DNA of 64,000 nucleotides from Vibrio ouci (lineage in GTDB: Bacteria > Pseudomonadota > Gammaproteobacteria > Enterobacterales > Vibrionaceae), in contig NZ_SATR01000004.1 in the NCBI RefSeq assembly GCF_004551525.1, positions 62,001 through 126,000 on the forward strand, given 5' to 3'. A program made the translations under genes and the position numbers. A model generated the notes under the pieces. The model did not search any database. It saw nothing but the letters and a program-made list of their open reading frames with translations, and was not told the origin of the DNA. Below are positions 7,844 through 21,554 of the stretch, in pieces (positions within the stretch are counted from its first letter, which is position 1; each line of letters begins with the position of its first letter).

Positions 7844-8805
7844 TGCTGTTATACACTGTTCGACGTTTGAACCTGTTTATCATCACCTTGCTTATTTTGA
7901 CGATGGTGGGTTTTAGTCTACTGCGACTTGAACCTCAATCACCTTGGGCTATTCAAGATTTCTGGAGTGGTTGGTCAACCTACTTAGGTGAGTTGATGCA
8001 GCTGAACTTTGGAGTGAATAAAGCGGGAATTCCAATTATTGACGAGCTGCAGATTGTCTTCCCGGCAACGCTAGAGCTGTGTTTTATCGCCTTTGTTCTT
8101 TCCTTGCTGATCGGTATTCCGATTGGCACAGTTGCGGGAATGAAGCAAGGTAAGTGGATTGATACCGCAATCTCATTTACCTCAATGTCAGGCTACTCTG
8201 CGCCGCTGTTTTGGATTGCGCTGTTGATGATCATGGTGTTCTCCCTACATTGGGAAATCTTCCCTGTCGCAGGCCGTTATGACTTGCTCTACCAGATTGA
8301 ACACGTGACTGGATTTGCTCTCATTGACGCCTTCTTTGCTGATGGCAAATACCGCGCTCACGCATTACAAAGCGTCATTGAACACTTAATCCTGCCGTGT
8401 TTGGTGCTGGCACTAGCCCCGACGACACAAGTTATCGGCTTGATGCGTACCTCTGTCGCTGAAGTGATGGGGCAAAACTACATTCGAGCGGCGCGAATCA
8501 AAGGCCTCTCTACTCGTGAGATCGTCACTCAGCATGTACTCAGAAATGCCATTCCACCCATCATTCCAAAAATTGGCGTACAGCTTTCAAGCATGTTAAC
8601 CCTAGCGATTATCACCGAATCTATCTTTAACTGGCCGGGTATTGGCCGCTGGTTACTTGATGCCCTCTCTAATCAAGATTATGTCGCGATTCAAGCTGGC
8701 GTTATCGTCGTTGCGACATTCGTGCTGACCGCTAACATCCTGTCTGATTTGATTGGCGCTATGATTAACCCGTTGGTAAGGAAAGAGTGGTATGCTAACC
8801 GATAA
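7843..8805 (+). CDS. sapB: Sap ABC transporter permease SapB
   Basis: Inner-membrane permease of the DppB/OppB type, 320 residues, close to E. coli SapB (321). Segments at residues about 10-30, 85-115 and beyond are strongly hydrophobic. The EAA-loop region is visible as YIRAARIKGLSTREIVTQHVLRNAIPP, the cytoplasmic contact with the ATPases. The N-terminal MLLYTVRRLNLFIITLLILT is a typical first helix of this family. It begins in the stop codon of sapA (TAATG) and overlaps sapC by 14 bases, indicating tight translational coupling. Confidence 0.93.
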   Translation: MLLYTVRRLNLFIITLLILTMVGFSLLRLEPQSPWAIQDFWSGWSTYLGELMQLNFGVNKAGIPIIDELQIVFPATLELCFIAFVLSLLIGIPIGTVAGMKQGKWIDTAISFTSMSGYSAPLFWIALLMIMVFSLHWEIFPVAGRYDLLYQIEHVTGFALIDAFFADGKYRAHALQSVIEHLILPCLVLALAPTTQVIGLMRTSVAEVMGQNYIRAARIKGLSTREIVTQHVLRNAIPPIIPKIGVQLSSMLTLAIITESIFNWPGIGRWLLDALSNQDYVAIQAGVIVVATFVLTANILSDLIGAMINPLVRKEWYANR

Positions 8806-9679
8806 CGTATATCAAGAAGAGCGCATCCCTACTCAGTTCGAGCGCTTTTGGCGTAGCTTCCGCGCAAACAACCTAGCGATGTTCGGCTTGTGGTGTTTAT
8901 TACTCATCGTATTGCTGACACTGGTATCACCTTGGATAACGCCACATGATCCACAAGCTCAAACGGGCGAACTGCTTGTACCACCATCATGGAATCCAGC
9001 AGGAACGGTCGAGTATTTCTTGGGTACTGATGATTTGGGCCGTGATATTCTCTCTCGCCTGATTGAAGGCACTCAGCTCACGTTTGGCGCTGCGGTGATC
9101 ATCACCCTGATTGCCTCCTTCATTGGCTGCATTATTGGCGTATTAGCGGGTATGACTAAAGGCTTACTATCGAGCACGCTTAACCACTTACTCGATACCG
9201 TTATGTCGATTCCGTCGTTGCTACTGGCGATTATCTTCGTCGCATTTTTAGGCTTTGGCGAATTCAATATCTTACTCGCGATCTGCTTGGCGCTGATCCC
9301 CCGCTTCATTCGCTCAGTCTATATTGCGGTTCATACCGAAGTTGAAAAAGATTACATCATGGCGGCGCGCTTAGATGGCGCAAACGACTTTTACTTGCTG
9401 TGGAACTCGATACTACCCAACATCTTGGTTGTGATCGCCTCTGAAATCACCTTAGCGCTGTCTATTGCGATTCTCGACATCACCGCACTGGGTTTCTTAG
9501 GCTTAGGCGCACAAGCACCGAGTACGGAATGGGGCGCCATTTTGGGTGACTCCGTTGAGCTTATCTACTTAGCGCCTTGGACAGTGACACTGCCGGGTCT
9601 GGCGATCATGTTTACCGTTATTGTGATTAACCTTGTTGGTGAAGGTGTTCGCCAAGCACTGAATGCGGGGATCGAATAA
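8792..9679 (+). CDS. sapC: Sap ABC transporter permease SapC
   Basis: Second permease of the Sap importer, DppC/OppC type, 295 residues. It has an N-terminal cytoplasmic leader ([20 protein letters not shown]) before the first helix, a periplasmic loop with the family motif [16 protein letters not shown], and the EAA loop [25 protein letters not shown], which contacts the ATPases. The C-terminal [16 protein letters not shown] is also typical of DppC-like permeases. It overlaps sapB by 14 bases and sapD by one base (TAATG), so the five sap genes are almost certainly one transcript. Confidence 0.93.
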   Translation: MLTDNVYQEERIPTQFERFWRSFRANNLAMFGLWCLLLIVLLTLVSPWITPHDPQAQTGELLVPPSWNPAGTVEYFLGTDDLGRDILSRLIEGTQLTFGAAVIITLIASFIGCIIGVLAGMTKGLLSSTLNHLLDTVMSIPSLLLAIIFVAFLGFGEFNILLAICLALIPRFIRSVYIAVHTEVEKDYIMAARLDGANDFYLLWNSILPNILVVIASEITLALSIAILDITALGFLGLGAQAPSTEWGAILGDSVELIYLAPWTVTLPGLAIMFTVIVINLVGEGVRQALNAGIE

Positions 9680-10692
9680 TGCCATTACTTGATATTCGAC
9701 ATCTGACGATTGAGATTGAAACTCCGCAGGGCATGATGAAAGCCGTTGATCGTATGAGCCTGACCCTTAACGAAGGTGAAATACGCGGTCTTGTGGGTGA
9801 GTCTGGCTCAGGCAAGAGTTTAGTTGCAAAAGCGATCGTTGGCGTCTGTAAAGATAACTGGAAAGTGACTGCTGACCGAATGCGCTTAGGTAATGTTGAC
9901 CTTCTGCAACTGACACCGAAAGAGCGTCGACGCGTTATCGCCCGTGATATCGCGATGATTTTCCAAGAACCGTCGACATGTTTAGACCCGTCAGAAGAAG
10001 TGGGTAGCCAGCTGATTGAAGCCATTCCTTCACGTTCATTTGAAGGTAAATGGTGGGAGCGCTTTAAGTGGCGCAAAAAGCAAGCTATTGCCCTACTGCA
10101 CAAAGTTGGTATTAAAGATCATAAGCAAATCATGAGTAGCTACCCATACGAGTTAACTGATGGGGAATGTCAAAAGATCATGATTGCGATGGCTATCGCG
10201 GCTAAGCCTAAGTTGCTGATTGCCGACGAGCCAACTAACGACTTAGACCCAATTACCCAATCGCAGATCTTACGATTGTTGAGTCGTATGAACCAAGTGC
10301 ACAACACCTCAATCATGCTAATCGGTCACGACTTAACCACGATTACCCAGTGGGCAAACCGTATTACCGTGATGTACTGCGGTCAATCGGTTGAATCGGC
10401 CGATACCAAGAAAATTTTAGAGAAACCTAAGCACCCATATACGGTTGCTCTACTGAAAGCGATGCCTGATTTTAGTGATTGGATCCCTCACAAAGAGAAG
10501 CTTCAATCATTGCCTGGCACCATCCCACCACTTCAGCACCTCCCGATTGGTTGCCGACTGGGTCCGCGCTGCCCGTATGCTCAGCGCCAATGCGTCGAAA
10601 TACCAATGACTCGCCGTATTAAGAACCATAAATTTGCTTGTCACTTCCCATTGAACCATTCGCCTAAAGAGCGGGAGAAGAAAAAAGTATGA
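9679..10692 (+). CDS. sapD: Sap ABC transporter ATP-binding protein SapD
   Basis: Cytoplasmic ATPase of the Sap importer, 337 residues. It shows Walker [10 protein letters not shown] (residues about 38-46), a Q-loop in [15 protein letters not shown], Walker [14 protein letters not shown] and the H-loop LIGHDL. The ABC signature is degenerate (LTDGECQK instead of LSGGQ), as it also is in E. coli SapD. The C-terminal oligopeptide-transporter extension contains [16 protein letters not shown], a cysteine-containing motif of DppD/OppD proteins. In E. coli SapD also supports Trk potassium uptake; whether that holds here is unknown. It overlaps sapF by 4 bases. Confidence 0.93.
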   Translation: MPLLDIRHLTIEIETPQGMMKAVDRMSLTLNEGEIRGLVGESGSGKSLVAKAIVGVCKDNWKVTADRMRLGNVDLLQLTPKERRRVIARDIAMIFQEPSTCLDPSEEVGSQLIEAIPSRSFEGKWWERFKWRKKQAIALLHKVGIKDHKQIMSSYPYELTDGECQKIMIAMAIAAKPKLLIADEPTNDLDPITQSQILRLLSRMNQVHNTSIMLIGHDLTTITQWANRITVMYCGQSVESADTKKILEKPKHPYTVALLKAMPDFSDWIPHKEKLQSLPGTIPPLQHLPIGCRLGPRCPYAQRQCVEIPMTRRIKNHKFACHFPLNHSPKEREKKKV

Positions 10693-11474
10693 GCGCACTA
10701 TTAGAAGTAACCGATCTTTCTAAGTCGTTTATCACTCGTTCTGGTCTGTTTCGCAAAAAAGTTCAAGAGGCGGTCAAACCTGTCAGCTTTAGCCTTGAAG
10801 CGGGACAAACCATTGGATTTATTGGCCAAAATGGTTCGGGTAAGTCGACCCTTGCGCGTATGCTCTCTGGCGTGGTTGAGCCAACTTCAGGTGAGATTCG
10901 CGTTAATGGCGAGCTGTTAGAGCACGAAGATTACTCAACGCGTTGTAAATTGATTCGGATGATTTTCCAAGATCCAAACACTTCTTTGAATCCACGTATT
11001 CAAATTGGTCGTATCTTAGAAGGTCCGCTCAAACGAAACACCAGCATGCCTCCTGAAGCGCGTATTAAACGTGTCAAAGAAACCTTGCTGCGTGTTGGCT
11101 TGCTACCAGAGCATGCCTATTTCTATCCGCAAATGCTGGCAACAGGTCAAAAGCAGCGTGTCTGCCTTGCTAGAGCGTTGATTCTACAACCCTCAGTCAT
11201 TGTGGCCGATGAAGCGCTGAACGGCTTAGACATGGCTATGCGCTCACAGATCATCAACCTATTTCTGGAACTTCAAGAAGAAATGGGCGTATCCTTTGTG
11301 TATGTATCGCAGCATATCGGGGTGGTGAAACATATCACCGATAAAATCATGGTAATGCACGAAGGCGTAGTGGTTGAAAGCGGAGAAACCCATCAAGTTC
11401 TCTCATGCCCTGAGCACCCTATCACTCAGCGACTGGTTGAAAGTCATTTTAATAAGGCAACATGCTTTAAATAG
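10689..11474 (+). CDS. sapF: Sap ABC transporter ATP-binding protein SapF
   Basis: Second ATPase of the Sap importer, DppF-like, 261 residues. Motifs are Walker [10 protein letters not shown], a Q-loop in [13 protein letters not shown], a signature region [14 protein letters not shown] with TGQ in place of SGGQ, and Walker [13 protein letters not shown]. Position 213 or so carries [10 protein letters not shown], where most ABC proteins have a SHD-type H-loop; histidine is kept. The family's C-terminal zinc-like extension is absent, as in other SapF. It ends 7 bases before the next gene's start codon, so transcription probably continues into it. Confidence 0.92.
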   Translation: MSALLEVTDLSKSFITRSGLFRKKVQEAVKPVSFSLEAGQTIGFIGQNGSGKSTLARMLSGVVEPTSGEIRVNGELLEHEDYSTRCKLIRMIFQDPNTSLNPRIQIGRILEGPLKRNTSMPPEARIKRVKETLLRVGLLPEHAYFYPQMLATGQKQRVCLARALILQPSVIVADEALNGLDMAMRSQIINLFLELQEEMGVSFVYVSQHIGVVKHITDKIMVMHEGVVVESGETHQVLSCPEHPITQRLVESHFNKATCFK

Positions 11475-11481
11475 GAGAGAC

Positions 11482-12270
11482 ATGCTAAGGACAGCAGCTA
11501 TATTATTAGGCCTATTCTCCCTACTCTTTACCGCTCCTGGATTTGCTTATTCTTCTCAGCAGACTTGGCTTGAGCCAGACTTTGTCGCGCAAGCCTTTAT
11601 CGATGTCGCGTTAAGAAATGAATACTCTTCCGGCCAAAAACCACTTGTTAAGTGGCAAGAGCCAATTCGAGTCTGGGTCAAACATGACGTTGCCGATCGA
11701 GAGCTTCATGATGAACTCACCAATGCCCACCTTAGACACCTAAGCAGTATTACAGGCCTGCCAATCAAACGGGTTCCATCAAGAAAAGAAGCTAACATCG
11801 TTTGGATCTATTCCAATGATGCTAAATGGGAGAAAGAGATTGAGCGAGAGATGGGCAAGTCCTCTCTCAAGCATGTTAGAGATGCGATTTGCAAAGCTGG
11901 TTATCGCATTGGCAGCAATAACGCCATCGTCTCAGCGTCGATAGTTATTCCTGTCGACCGCGCCAGAATGCACGGAAAGTTGATTGCTTGCGTGGTAGAG
12001 GAGATAACCCAAACTCTTGGACTACCTAACGACTCCGACAGCGCGTTTCCTTCGATCTTTAATGACAATACGCCAGAGGACCTACTTTCGCCTCTTGATG
12101 TAGTGCTGCTTAAACTGCTCTATGAACCGGAGCTCAAGGTTGGAATGACAGAGCGACAAGTCACGCCTATCGTCAAGCGCATACTCAAACGCTATCAACA
12201 AGATGGTACGCTAGACAAGGCTGTTTCGATTGCCAAAAGCGGTGAGCTATTTCAGTTAATTGGCTACTGA
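11482..12270 (+). CDS. DUF2927 domain exported protein
   Basis: Conserved protein of unknown function, 262 residues. It starts at ATG 11482, preceded by a strong GGAGA ribosome site. A longer frame from 11374 lies mostly inside sapF and was rejected. The N-terminus is a cleavable signal (MLRTAAILLGLFSLLFTAPGFA), so the protein should be periplasmic. The core motif CVVEEITQTLGLPNDSDS is the DUF2927 hallmark, and its paired glutamates in a helix resemble a metalloprotease-like active site, though no HEXXH is present. It lies 7 bases after sapF, which ties it to the Sap operon, but I cannot assign a role. Confidence 0.8.
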   Translation: MLRTAAILLGLFSLLFTAPGFAYSSQQTWLEPDFVAQAFIDVALRNEYSSGQKPLVKWQEPIRVWVKHDVADRELHDELTNAHLRHLSSITGLPIKRVPSRKEANIVWIYSNDAKWEKEIEREMGKSSLKHVRDAICKAGYRIGSNNAIVSASIVIPVDRARMHGKLIACVVEEITQTLGLPNDSDSAFPSIFNDNTPEDLLSPLDVVLLKLLYEPELKVGMTERQVTPIVKRILKRYQQDGTLDKAVSIAKSGELFQLIGY

Positions 12271-12323
12271 AAGCGATAAGGAGATGCCCAACTATGAGGA
12301 CATCACCAAATGAAAACCTACGG

Positions 12324-12701
12324 CTATTTAGCGCGCTTTTTCAATTCGAATTCAAACTCATCAGGGTAAAGTACCACACCCTCTTCGTTGTCATTCGGGA
12401 ACACGACTACCGACAGTTCATCATCTTCCAAACCGTGAGTCCAACGGCTGAACCACTTAGCGGTTGAGATTGCTTCTGCTTTACAGTGCTCCCACTCGCC
12501 AGTCGCCCACTGCGCGGCGAACTCTTCATGCGGCCATACTGGCACGCAATCTTCATCTTCCGTGTTTAGCATCACACAGCCATGTTCGTCGGTAAGAATC
12601 CACACTTTGCGATGCTGTGCAATTTCTTTAACGCAGTAGTTAAAACGCTCGTCAGGGCGCATTTTGTTAACCGACTCCAACTGATCTTTAGATAGTGACA
12701 T
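12324..12701 (-). CDS. DUF2750 domain protein
   Basis: Small cytoplasmic protein of unknown function, 125 residues. ATG 12701 has a perfect GGAGG ribosome site 8 bases upstream, so it is preferred over the longer frame from 12728, which runs into the terminator stem. Family features are an N-terminal helical part (KDQLESVNKMRPDERFNYCVKEIAQ), a WILTDEHGC strand, VPVWPHEEFAAQWA and an acidic C-terminal part (FPNDNEEGVVLYPDEFE). It follows ppaC on the same strand, separated by a terminator hairpin only 21 bases from its start codon. It may therefore be expressed by read-through. Confidence 0.8.
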   Translation of the reverse strand: MSLSKDQLESVNKMRPDERFNYCVKEIAQHRKVWILTDEHGCVMLNTEDEDCVPVWPHEEFAAQWATGEWEHCKAEAISTAKWFSRWTHGLEDDELSVVVFPNDNEEGVVLYPDEFEFELKKRAK

Positions 12702-12721
12702 TTTGTATCCTCCAAATAAAA

Positions 12722-12744
12722 CGCCCACGGCTAAGCCATGGGCG
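12722..12744 (-). terminator. Terminator hairpin after ppaC
   Basis: CGCCCACGG and CCATGGGCG pair with one mismatch around a 5-base loop. On the minus strand the stem is followed by TTTTATTT, typical of intrinsic termination. It sits just before the DUF2750 start codon, so it may act as a partial terminator. Confidence 0.75.
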
Positions 12745-12769
12745 TTTAAAATTCATTGAGCTATGGAAA

Positions 12770-13675
12770 TTAAGCCAGTTCAGTTTGAAGCCAAGGCCAG
12801 CCTTGCTTCTTACGGCTTAGAGTGTTTTCCATCATCAGCATGCCGTTTTCTTCATGCTTAACCAGTTTCTCAGCCCACTCACCTTTGTAAAGTAGACGAG
12901 TTTGAGCTGTAGTGATGTCAGTTAGCATCACTGCTGCAAACGCTAGACCTTGCTCAGCGCAACGACGCTCAAGATCCGCTTCTAGCGCATCGATCATGCC
13001 GTCTACTTGCTCAAGAGTTGCAAGCTCAACCTGACCAACAACCACATCACGGCCATTGAACGGGTAACCTTTCAGGTCTTTCTCAACAAGCTCAGCTGCT
13101 GATAGACCTTCAATGTTTGTCTTAGCAATCAATAGATCTTTAATGAATGCATCTACGTCACATACGTCAGCGATAGCCGCTAGTTCTTGAACTGCGTCTT
13201 TATCTTTCTGAGTACATGTTGGTGATGCAAAACCAACTGTGTCAGATAGGATAGCTGACATCATTAGTTTAGCGATCTGAGGAGTGATTGCGTGACCTTC
13301 AATCTTGAACATGTTGAATAGTACAGTATTAGTACAACCAACAGGCCAGATCCAAGCTTCCATTGGGTTAATAGTCATCACATCACCTAGACGGTGGTGG
13401 TCAACAATACCTAGGATTTCAGCTTCAGCTACGTCATCTGGTGCTTGTGCAAGATCTGAGTAGTCTACTAGCCAGATTTTTTCACCAGCTACTGAAGTAC
13501 GTAGTTCAGGAACTTCTGCACCCGCGACTTCTAGAATGTGCTGAGTTTCACGGTTGATTTCACCTTGGCGAATTGGCATAGCTTCAACGCCGCGTGCTTT
13601 TAGTAGCTCAGTTGCTACTAGTGCACTACAGATACTATCGCTATCAGGGTTCTTGTGACCTACTACTAGAATCAT
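12770..13675 (-). CDS. ppaC: Manganese-dependent inorganic pyrophosphatase
   Basis: Family II cytosolic pyrophosphatase (DHH superfamily) hydrolysing PPi to phosphate with Mn or Co. It has 301 residues. Metal ligands are visible in VVGHKNPDSDS (H7, D11, D13) and the DHH motif GIVDHHRLGD. The C-terminal DHHA2 domain carries the SRKKQ phosphate-binding motif at the end (TLSRKKQGWPWL). Vibrio species usually carry this enzyme besides the magnesium enzyme Ppa. The start codon is followed closely by the motif, so no other start is plausible. It is divergent from the metal exporter gene. Confidence 0.95.
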   Translation of the reverse strand: MILVVGHKNPDSDSICSALVATELLKARGVEAMPIRQGEINRETQHILEVAGAEVPELRTSVAGEKIWLVDYSDLAQAPDDVAEAEILGIVDHHRLGDVMTINPMEAWIWPVGCTNTVLFNMFKIEGHAITPQIAKLMMSAILSDTVGFASPTCTQKDKDAVQELAAIADVCDVDAFIKDLLIAKTNIEGLSAAELVEKDLKGYPFNGRDVVVGQVELATLEQVDGMIDALEADLERRCAEQGLAFAAVMLTDITTAQTRLLYKGEWAEKLVKHEENGMLMMENTLSRKKQGWPWLQTELA

Positions 13676-13922
13676 CTTTTTTCCTATCTGACTATATTTC
13701 TACCCAACAGAGGGCTATTACTCACAAACCCAACATTTTACCTGATTTTGATAATTTGTCATCGGATCGAAAAAGAATATTTCGCTATAAGGCATGACAG
13801 ACCTTAACAATGCGATCTACTCTCCCTATAAGTTTAGCACCAACCCGTCAATTTCGTGGTTCATGCTCCACCATCTCGAGTCAGTAAATCTGCATAGTTA
13901 GCACTCTTAAAAATTATTTATT

Positions 13923-13941
13923 GCAAATAATTCTCATTAGC
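13923..13941. promoter_or_regulatory. Fur-like box 1 upstream of metal exporter
   Basis: The 19-mer running from GCAAATAATTC to the ending TCATTAGC matches the palindromic Fur consensus at about 13 of 19 positions, including the characteristic ATTCTCATT half common in Vibrio Fur boxes. It lies 41 bases upstream of the start codon. Assigned by eye. Confidence 0.6.
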
Positions 13942-13947
13942 ACACAG

Positions 13948-13976
13948 TTGATAATAATTCGTATTCACATTATGTT
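13948..13976 (+). promoter_or_regulatory. Promoter with second Fur-like box, metal exporter gene
   Basis: TTGATA, 17 bases, TATGTT fits a sigma-70 promoter. A second Fur-like 19-mer (13950-13968, GATAATAATTC followed by GTATTCAC, about 12 of 19 matches) starts in the -35 and fills the spacer. Transcription would begin at about 13982, the start codon itself, so the mRNA may be leaderless. No ribosome binding site is seen before the ATG. Confidence 0.5.
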
Positions 13977-13981
13977 AGCTT

Positions 13982-15187
13982 ATGGATTCTTTACGACTTT
14001 CTCAATCATTGCCTAGCTGGTTATCCTTAACCCAGTTTAGGCCTGCGTATAAGCGCCTCATTTTACCTATCTCACTGATTGCTCTTGTGGCAAGTGGCGT
14101 CACCCGTGAAGTGACCGTAAATACTTTGTCTGATGCCTTTTGGGCTGTGTCGAGTTACGTCGCATTCACCCTCGCGATCTATCACTACGTGTCCGGCTTT
14201 ATCAACAAAGAAAATCGGATTGCCAATCTCTATCGTACCTCCCGTGATCACCAGGTTTTCTTCGCCGCCTTATTAGGTGCGCTTCCGGGATGTGGCGGGG
14301 CGATCATCGTTACTACACAGTTTGTCAGTGGCCGCGTTGGCTTTGGTGCCATTGTTGCCGTATTAACATCAACCATGGGTGATGCCGCTTTCTTGTTGCT
14401 TGCGAGCAAACCTGATGTTGGATTGGCCATTGTTGCTCTTGGTGTATTCGTCGGCGCCCTTTCTGGTTGGATAGTCAATGCGATTCATTCCGATGATTTT
14501 CTGCGCCCTGAAGTCTCAGCACTTGCAGAGCGATTTGGCTGCGGAAAACATGAAACAAGTGGCATTGAACAAAAAGCGATCAATCTTCAAGGCGCGTTTT
14601 GGAAGTGGTTACTTGTCCCTGCAACAGTTATCGCTGCCCTTGGCTCATTCCAAGTTGATATTAACCAACTCCTTCAGTTGCCAGAAATGACGATTGAGTG
14701 GATTGGCGCGGTACTCATCATTGTCAGTATGCTGCTTTGGTCATTAACCAAAGAGATTAAAGACTACGAATCGACTGTCGCTGAAGATACCAAACAAGTT
14801 TCTTCTCACCCGATACAAAAAGCGGCGCAAGACACTAACTTTGTCACGGCCTGGGTTATTCTCGCCTTTATGGCTTTTGAACTCATCACATTCTTTGGCC
14901 ATATTGACCTTGCCACTACTTTTTCTGGCTGGGGAGTTTGGATGCCGTTAATGGGCTTGGCCGTTGGTTTACTGCCTGGATGTGGTCCCCAAATCCTAGT
15001 GACCAGTTTGTACATTTCAGGCGCGGCTCCGCTGTCTGCACAATTGGCTAATGCGATCTCCAATGATGGTGATGCTTTGTTCCCTGCGATTGCTCTTGCG
15101 CCTAAAGCAGCCCTTGTTGCAACAATTTATTCCGCAATACCCGCTTTCATCGTAGGCTACGGTTACTACTTCTTGTTCGAAATATAA
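13982..15187 (+). CDS. Putative 10-TM heavy-metal exporter (ArsP_2/putative manganese transporter family)
   Basis: Polytopic inner-membrane protein of 401 residues. It is built as two related halves, each with a conserved LPGCG motif: ALLGALPGCGGAIIVTTQ near residue 95 and AVGLLPGCGPQILVTSLYISG near residue 330. This architecture is that of the family annotated as putative manganese transporter or heavy-metal exporter (PF11449-type). The central loop (EIKDYESTVAEDTK) is charged and cytoplasmic. Two Fur-like boxes in its promoter tie expression to iron. Transport of Mn, Fe or another metal is inference. No Shine-Dalgarno is visible and no other ATG lies near the N-terminus, which fits a leaderless mRNA. 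Confidence 0.75.
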   Translation: MDSLRLSQSLPSWLSLTQFRPAYKRLILPISLIALVASGVTREVTVNTLSDAFWAVSSYVAFTLAIYHYVSGFINKENRIANLYRTSRDHQVFFAALLGALPGCGGAIIVTTQFVSGRVGFGAIVAVLTSTMGDAAFLLLASKPDVGLAIVALGVFVGALSGWIVNAIHSDDFLRPEVSALAERFGCGKHETSGIEQKAINLQGAFWKWLLVPATVIAALGSFQVDINQLLQLPEMTIEWIGAVLIIVSMLLWSLTKEIKDYESTVAEDTKQVSSHPIQKAAQDTNFVTAWVILAFMAFELITFFGHIDLATTFSGWGVWMPLMGLAVGLLPGCGPQILVTSLYISGAAPLSAQLANAISNDGDALFPAIALAPKAALVATIYSAIPAFIVGYGYYFLFEI

Positions 15188-15240
15188 TGCTAGCAATACT
15201 AAGTTAGCGCTAACAACTCTAATGGCTAGGTTCAAGAAGC

Positions 15241-15270
15241 AAAAATGCCCTCTTAATTGAGGGCATTTTT
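15241..15270. terminator. Bidirectional terminator between exporter and his operon
   Basis: AAAAATGCCCTC and GAGGGCATTTTT form a 12-bp perfect stem with a 6-base loop. Both strands end in a T run, so it can stop the exporter transcript (plus) and the his operon (minus). Confidence 0.9.
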
Positions 15271-15287
15271 GTTGGATTGAATAATGA

Positions 15288-15919
15288 TTACTTGTGACGC
15301 TCTTTAAGCTTATTCACCACATCATTCATCGATAGACCTTGATCTTGCAGCAGAACCATCAAGTGATAAATCAAATCTGCCGATTCACACACTAGTTCCG
15401 CCTTATCGCCCGACGTCGCCGCAAGCGCGACTTCAACGCCTTCTTCGCCCACTTTTTGCGAAATACGCTTGGTACCACGCGAATATAGGTGCGCTGTATA
15501 AGAAGATTCTGGGTCGGCGTCCTTGCGGGCAGCCAGTAGCTGCTCAAGTTGATGAAGCCACACCATTTGGCTCTCTTCCTGAGGATCGCCATCCCAGCAA
15601 GTTGTCGTCCCTGTGTGGCACGTAGGGCCAATAGGATCCACTTTAACGAGTAGCGTGTCATTGTCACAGTCGAGTGCGATATTTTTTAGCTGAAGAACAT
15701 TCCCAGAGGTTTCCCCCTTAGTCCACAGGCGCTCTTTGGTTCGTGAGAAAAAAGTGACTTGACCCGTTTCACCAGTTTTGGCTAACGCATCTTGGTTCAT
15801 GTATCCCATCATCAACACTTGGCTTGATTGAAAATCTTGAACAATTGCAGGTACAAGGCCATCTACTTTGTCCCAATCAATACGTTCAGCTAGCGTATTT
15901 ACTTCTGTCGCTGCAAAAC

Positions 15920-15923
<4 letters not shown>
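15288..15923 (-). CDS. hisIE: Bifunctional phosphoribosyl-AMP cyclohydrolase/phosphoribosyl-ATP pyrophosphatase
   Basis: Bifunctional enzyme of steps 2 and 3 of histidine biosynthesis, 211 residues. The N-terminal HisI domain (residues about 1-115) has [30 protein letters not shown] and the metal-binding cysteines in [26 protein letters not shown]. The C-terminal HisE domain has [22 protein letters not shown] and [13 protein letters not shown]. The fusion is standard in gamma-proteobacteria. It is the last gene of the his operon, overlaps hisF by 4 bases and ends 18 bases before a bidirectional terminator. Confidence 0.97.
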
Positions 15924-18055
<2,132 letters not shown>

Positions 18056-18067
18056 AACCCGCCCTTC

Positions 18068-19141
18068 CTACAGTACGCCTTTACTACTTGGTAGCTCGTT
18101 GCCTTCTACTTTAATTGCTTGGCGCAGCGTGCGGCCAAACGCTTTAAAGAGAGACTCAATGATGTGGTGATCATTGTCGCCAGCAGAAGATAGGTGCAGC
18201 GTACACGCAAGGGTATCGGTTAACGAACGGAAGAAGTGCACGACCATTTCTGTTGAAAGATCGCCGACTTGTTCGCGGCTAAACTCTGCATCGAACTTAA
18301 GGTATGGACGACCAGACAGGTCAAGCGCACACTGAGCGAGACACTCATCCATAGGTAGGCTAAAACCGAAACGGCCAATGCCACGTTTATCGCCCAGAGC
18401 ATCCTTCAATGCCTGACCAAGCGCTAGAGCGGTATCTTCGATTGTGTGGTGATCATCAATGTGCAAATCACCTTCGACATTACACACCATTTGGAAGCCA
18501 CCGTGAGTCGCAATTTGATCCAGCATGTGATCAAAGAAACCAAGGCCAGTTGAGATTTGATTGCCGCCCTGCTCATCGAGGTTAACCTTAACCTTAATAT
18601 CGGTTTCTTTGGTAGTACGAACGACTTCAGCAACACGCGCTTTTACTGTTAGGTCTTTAAGAATTTGCTTCCAACCCATTGTTTCAGGGTTGTACTGAAT
18701 ACCTTGAATCGCCATGTTTTCAGCAAGCTGAAGATCGGTTGCACGGTCGCCAATCACAACTGAGTTTTGGAAATCGACTTTGCCACCTTGCAGATACTCT
18801 TTAACCATGCCTAGCTTTGGTTTACGGCACGAACAGTTATCTTCTTCGAAGTGTGGACAGATAAGCACATCATCAAACTTAACTCCCTGCGATTCGAAGA
18901 TCTCCATCATCATGTTGTGTGGCGCATCGAATTCGTCTTGCGGGTAGCTATCAGTACCTAGGCCATCTTGGTTGGTCACCATCACTAGACGGTAGCCAGC
19001 GTCTTGCAGTGATAGCAAACTTGGAATTACGAACGGCTCTAGCTTAAGTTTATCTAAGCGGTCCACTTGAAAATCAACCGGCGGCTCAACAATAAGGGTG
19101 CCATCTCGGTCAATAAATAGGATTTTTTGTTGCTTGCTCAC
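18068..19141 (-). CDS. hisB: Bifunctional histidinol-phosphatase/imidazoleglycerol-phosphate dehydratase HisB
   Basis: Bifunctional enzyme of steps 6 and 8, 357 residues. The N-terminal HAD phosphatase (about 1-165) has [11 protein letters not shown] and the zinc-binding [18 protein letters not shown]. The C-terminal dehydratase has the manganese-binding histidine motifs [31 protein letters not shown] and [17 protein letters not shown] chose a GTG start at 19141 because AAGGAAG lies at the right distance and the length then matches E. coli HisB (355). The longer frame from 19180 adds an unconserved 13-residue N-terminus. It lies 60 bases after hisC. Confidence 0.96.
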   Translation of the reverse strand: MSKQQKILFIDRDGTLIVEPPVDFQVDRLDKLKLEPFVIPSLLSLQDAGYRLVMVTNQDGLGTDSYPQDEFDAPHNMMMEIFESQGVKFDDVLICPHFEEDNCSCRKPKLGMVKEYLQGGKVDFQNSVVIGDRATDLQLAENMAIQGIQYNPETMGWKQILKDLTVKARVAEVVRTTKETDIKVKVNLDEQGGNQISTGLGFFDHMLDQIATHGGFQMVCNVEGDLHIDDHHTIEDTALALGQALKDALGDKRGIGRFGFSLPMDECLAQCALDLSGRPYLKFDAEFSREQVGDLSTEMVVHFFRSLTDTLACTLHLSSAGDNDHHIIESLFKAFGRTLRQAIKVEGNELPSSKGVL

Positions 19142-19201
19142 ACGAACTTCCTTATTTCTAAAATTGGATGGCTCTTGCAAAGGGCAAGAGCCAATAAATC
19201 G

Positions 19202-21549
<2,348 letters not shown>

Positions 21550-21554
21550 CGCGA

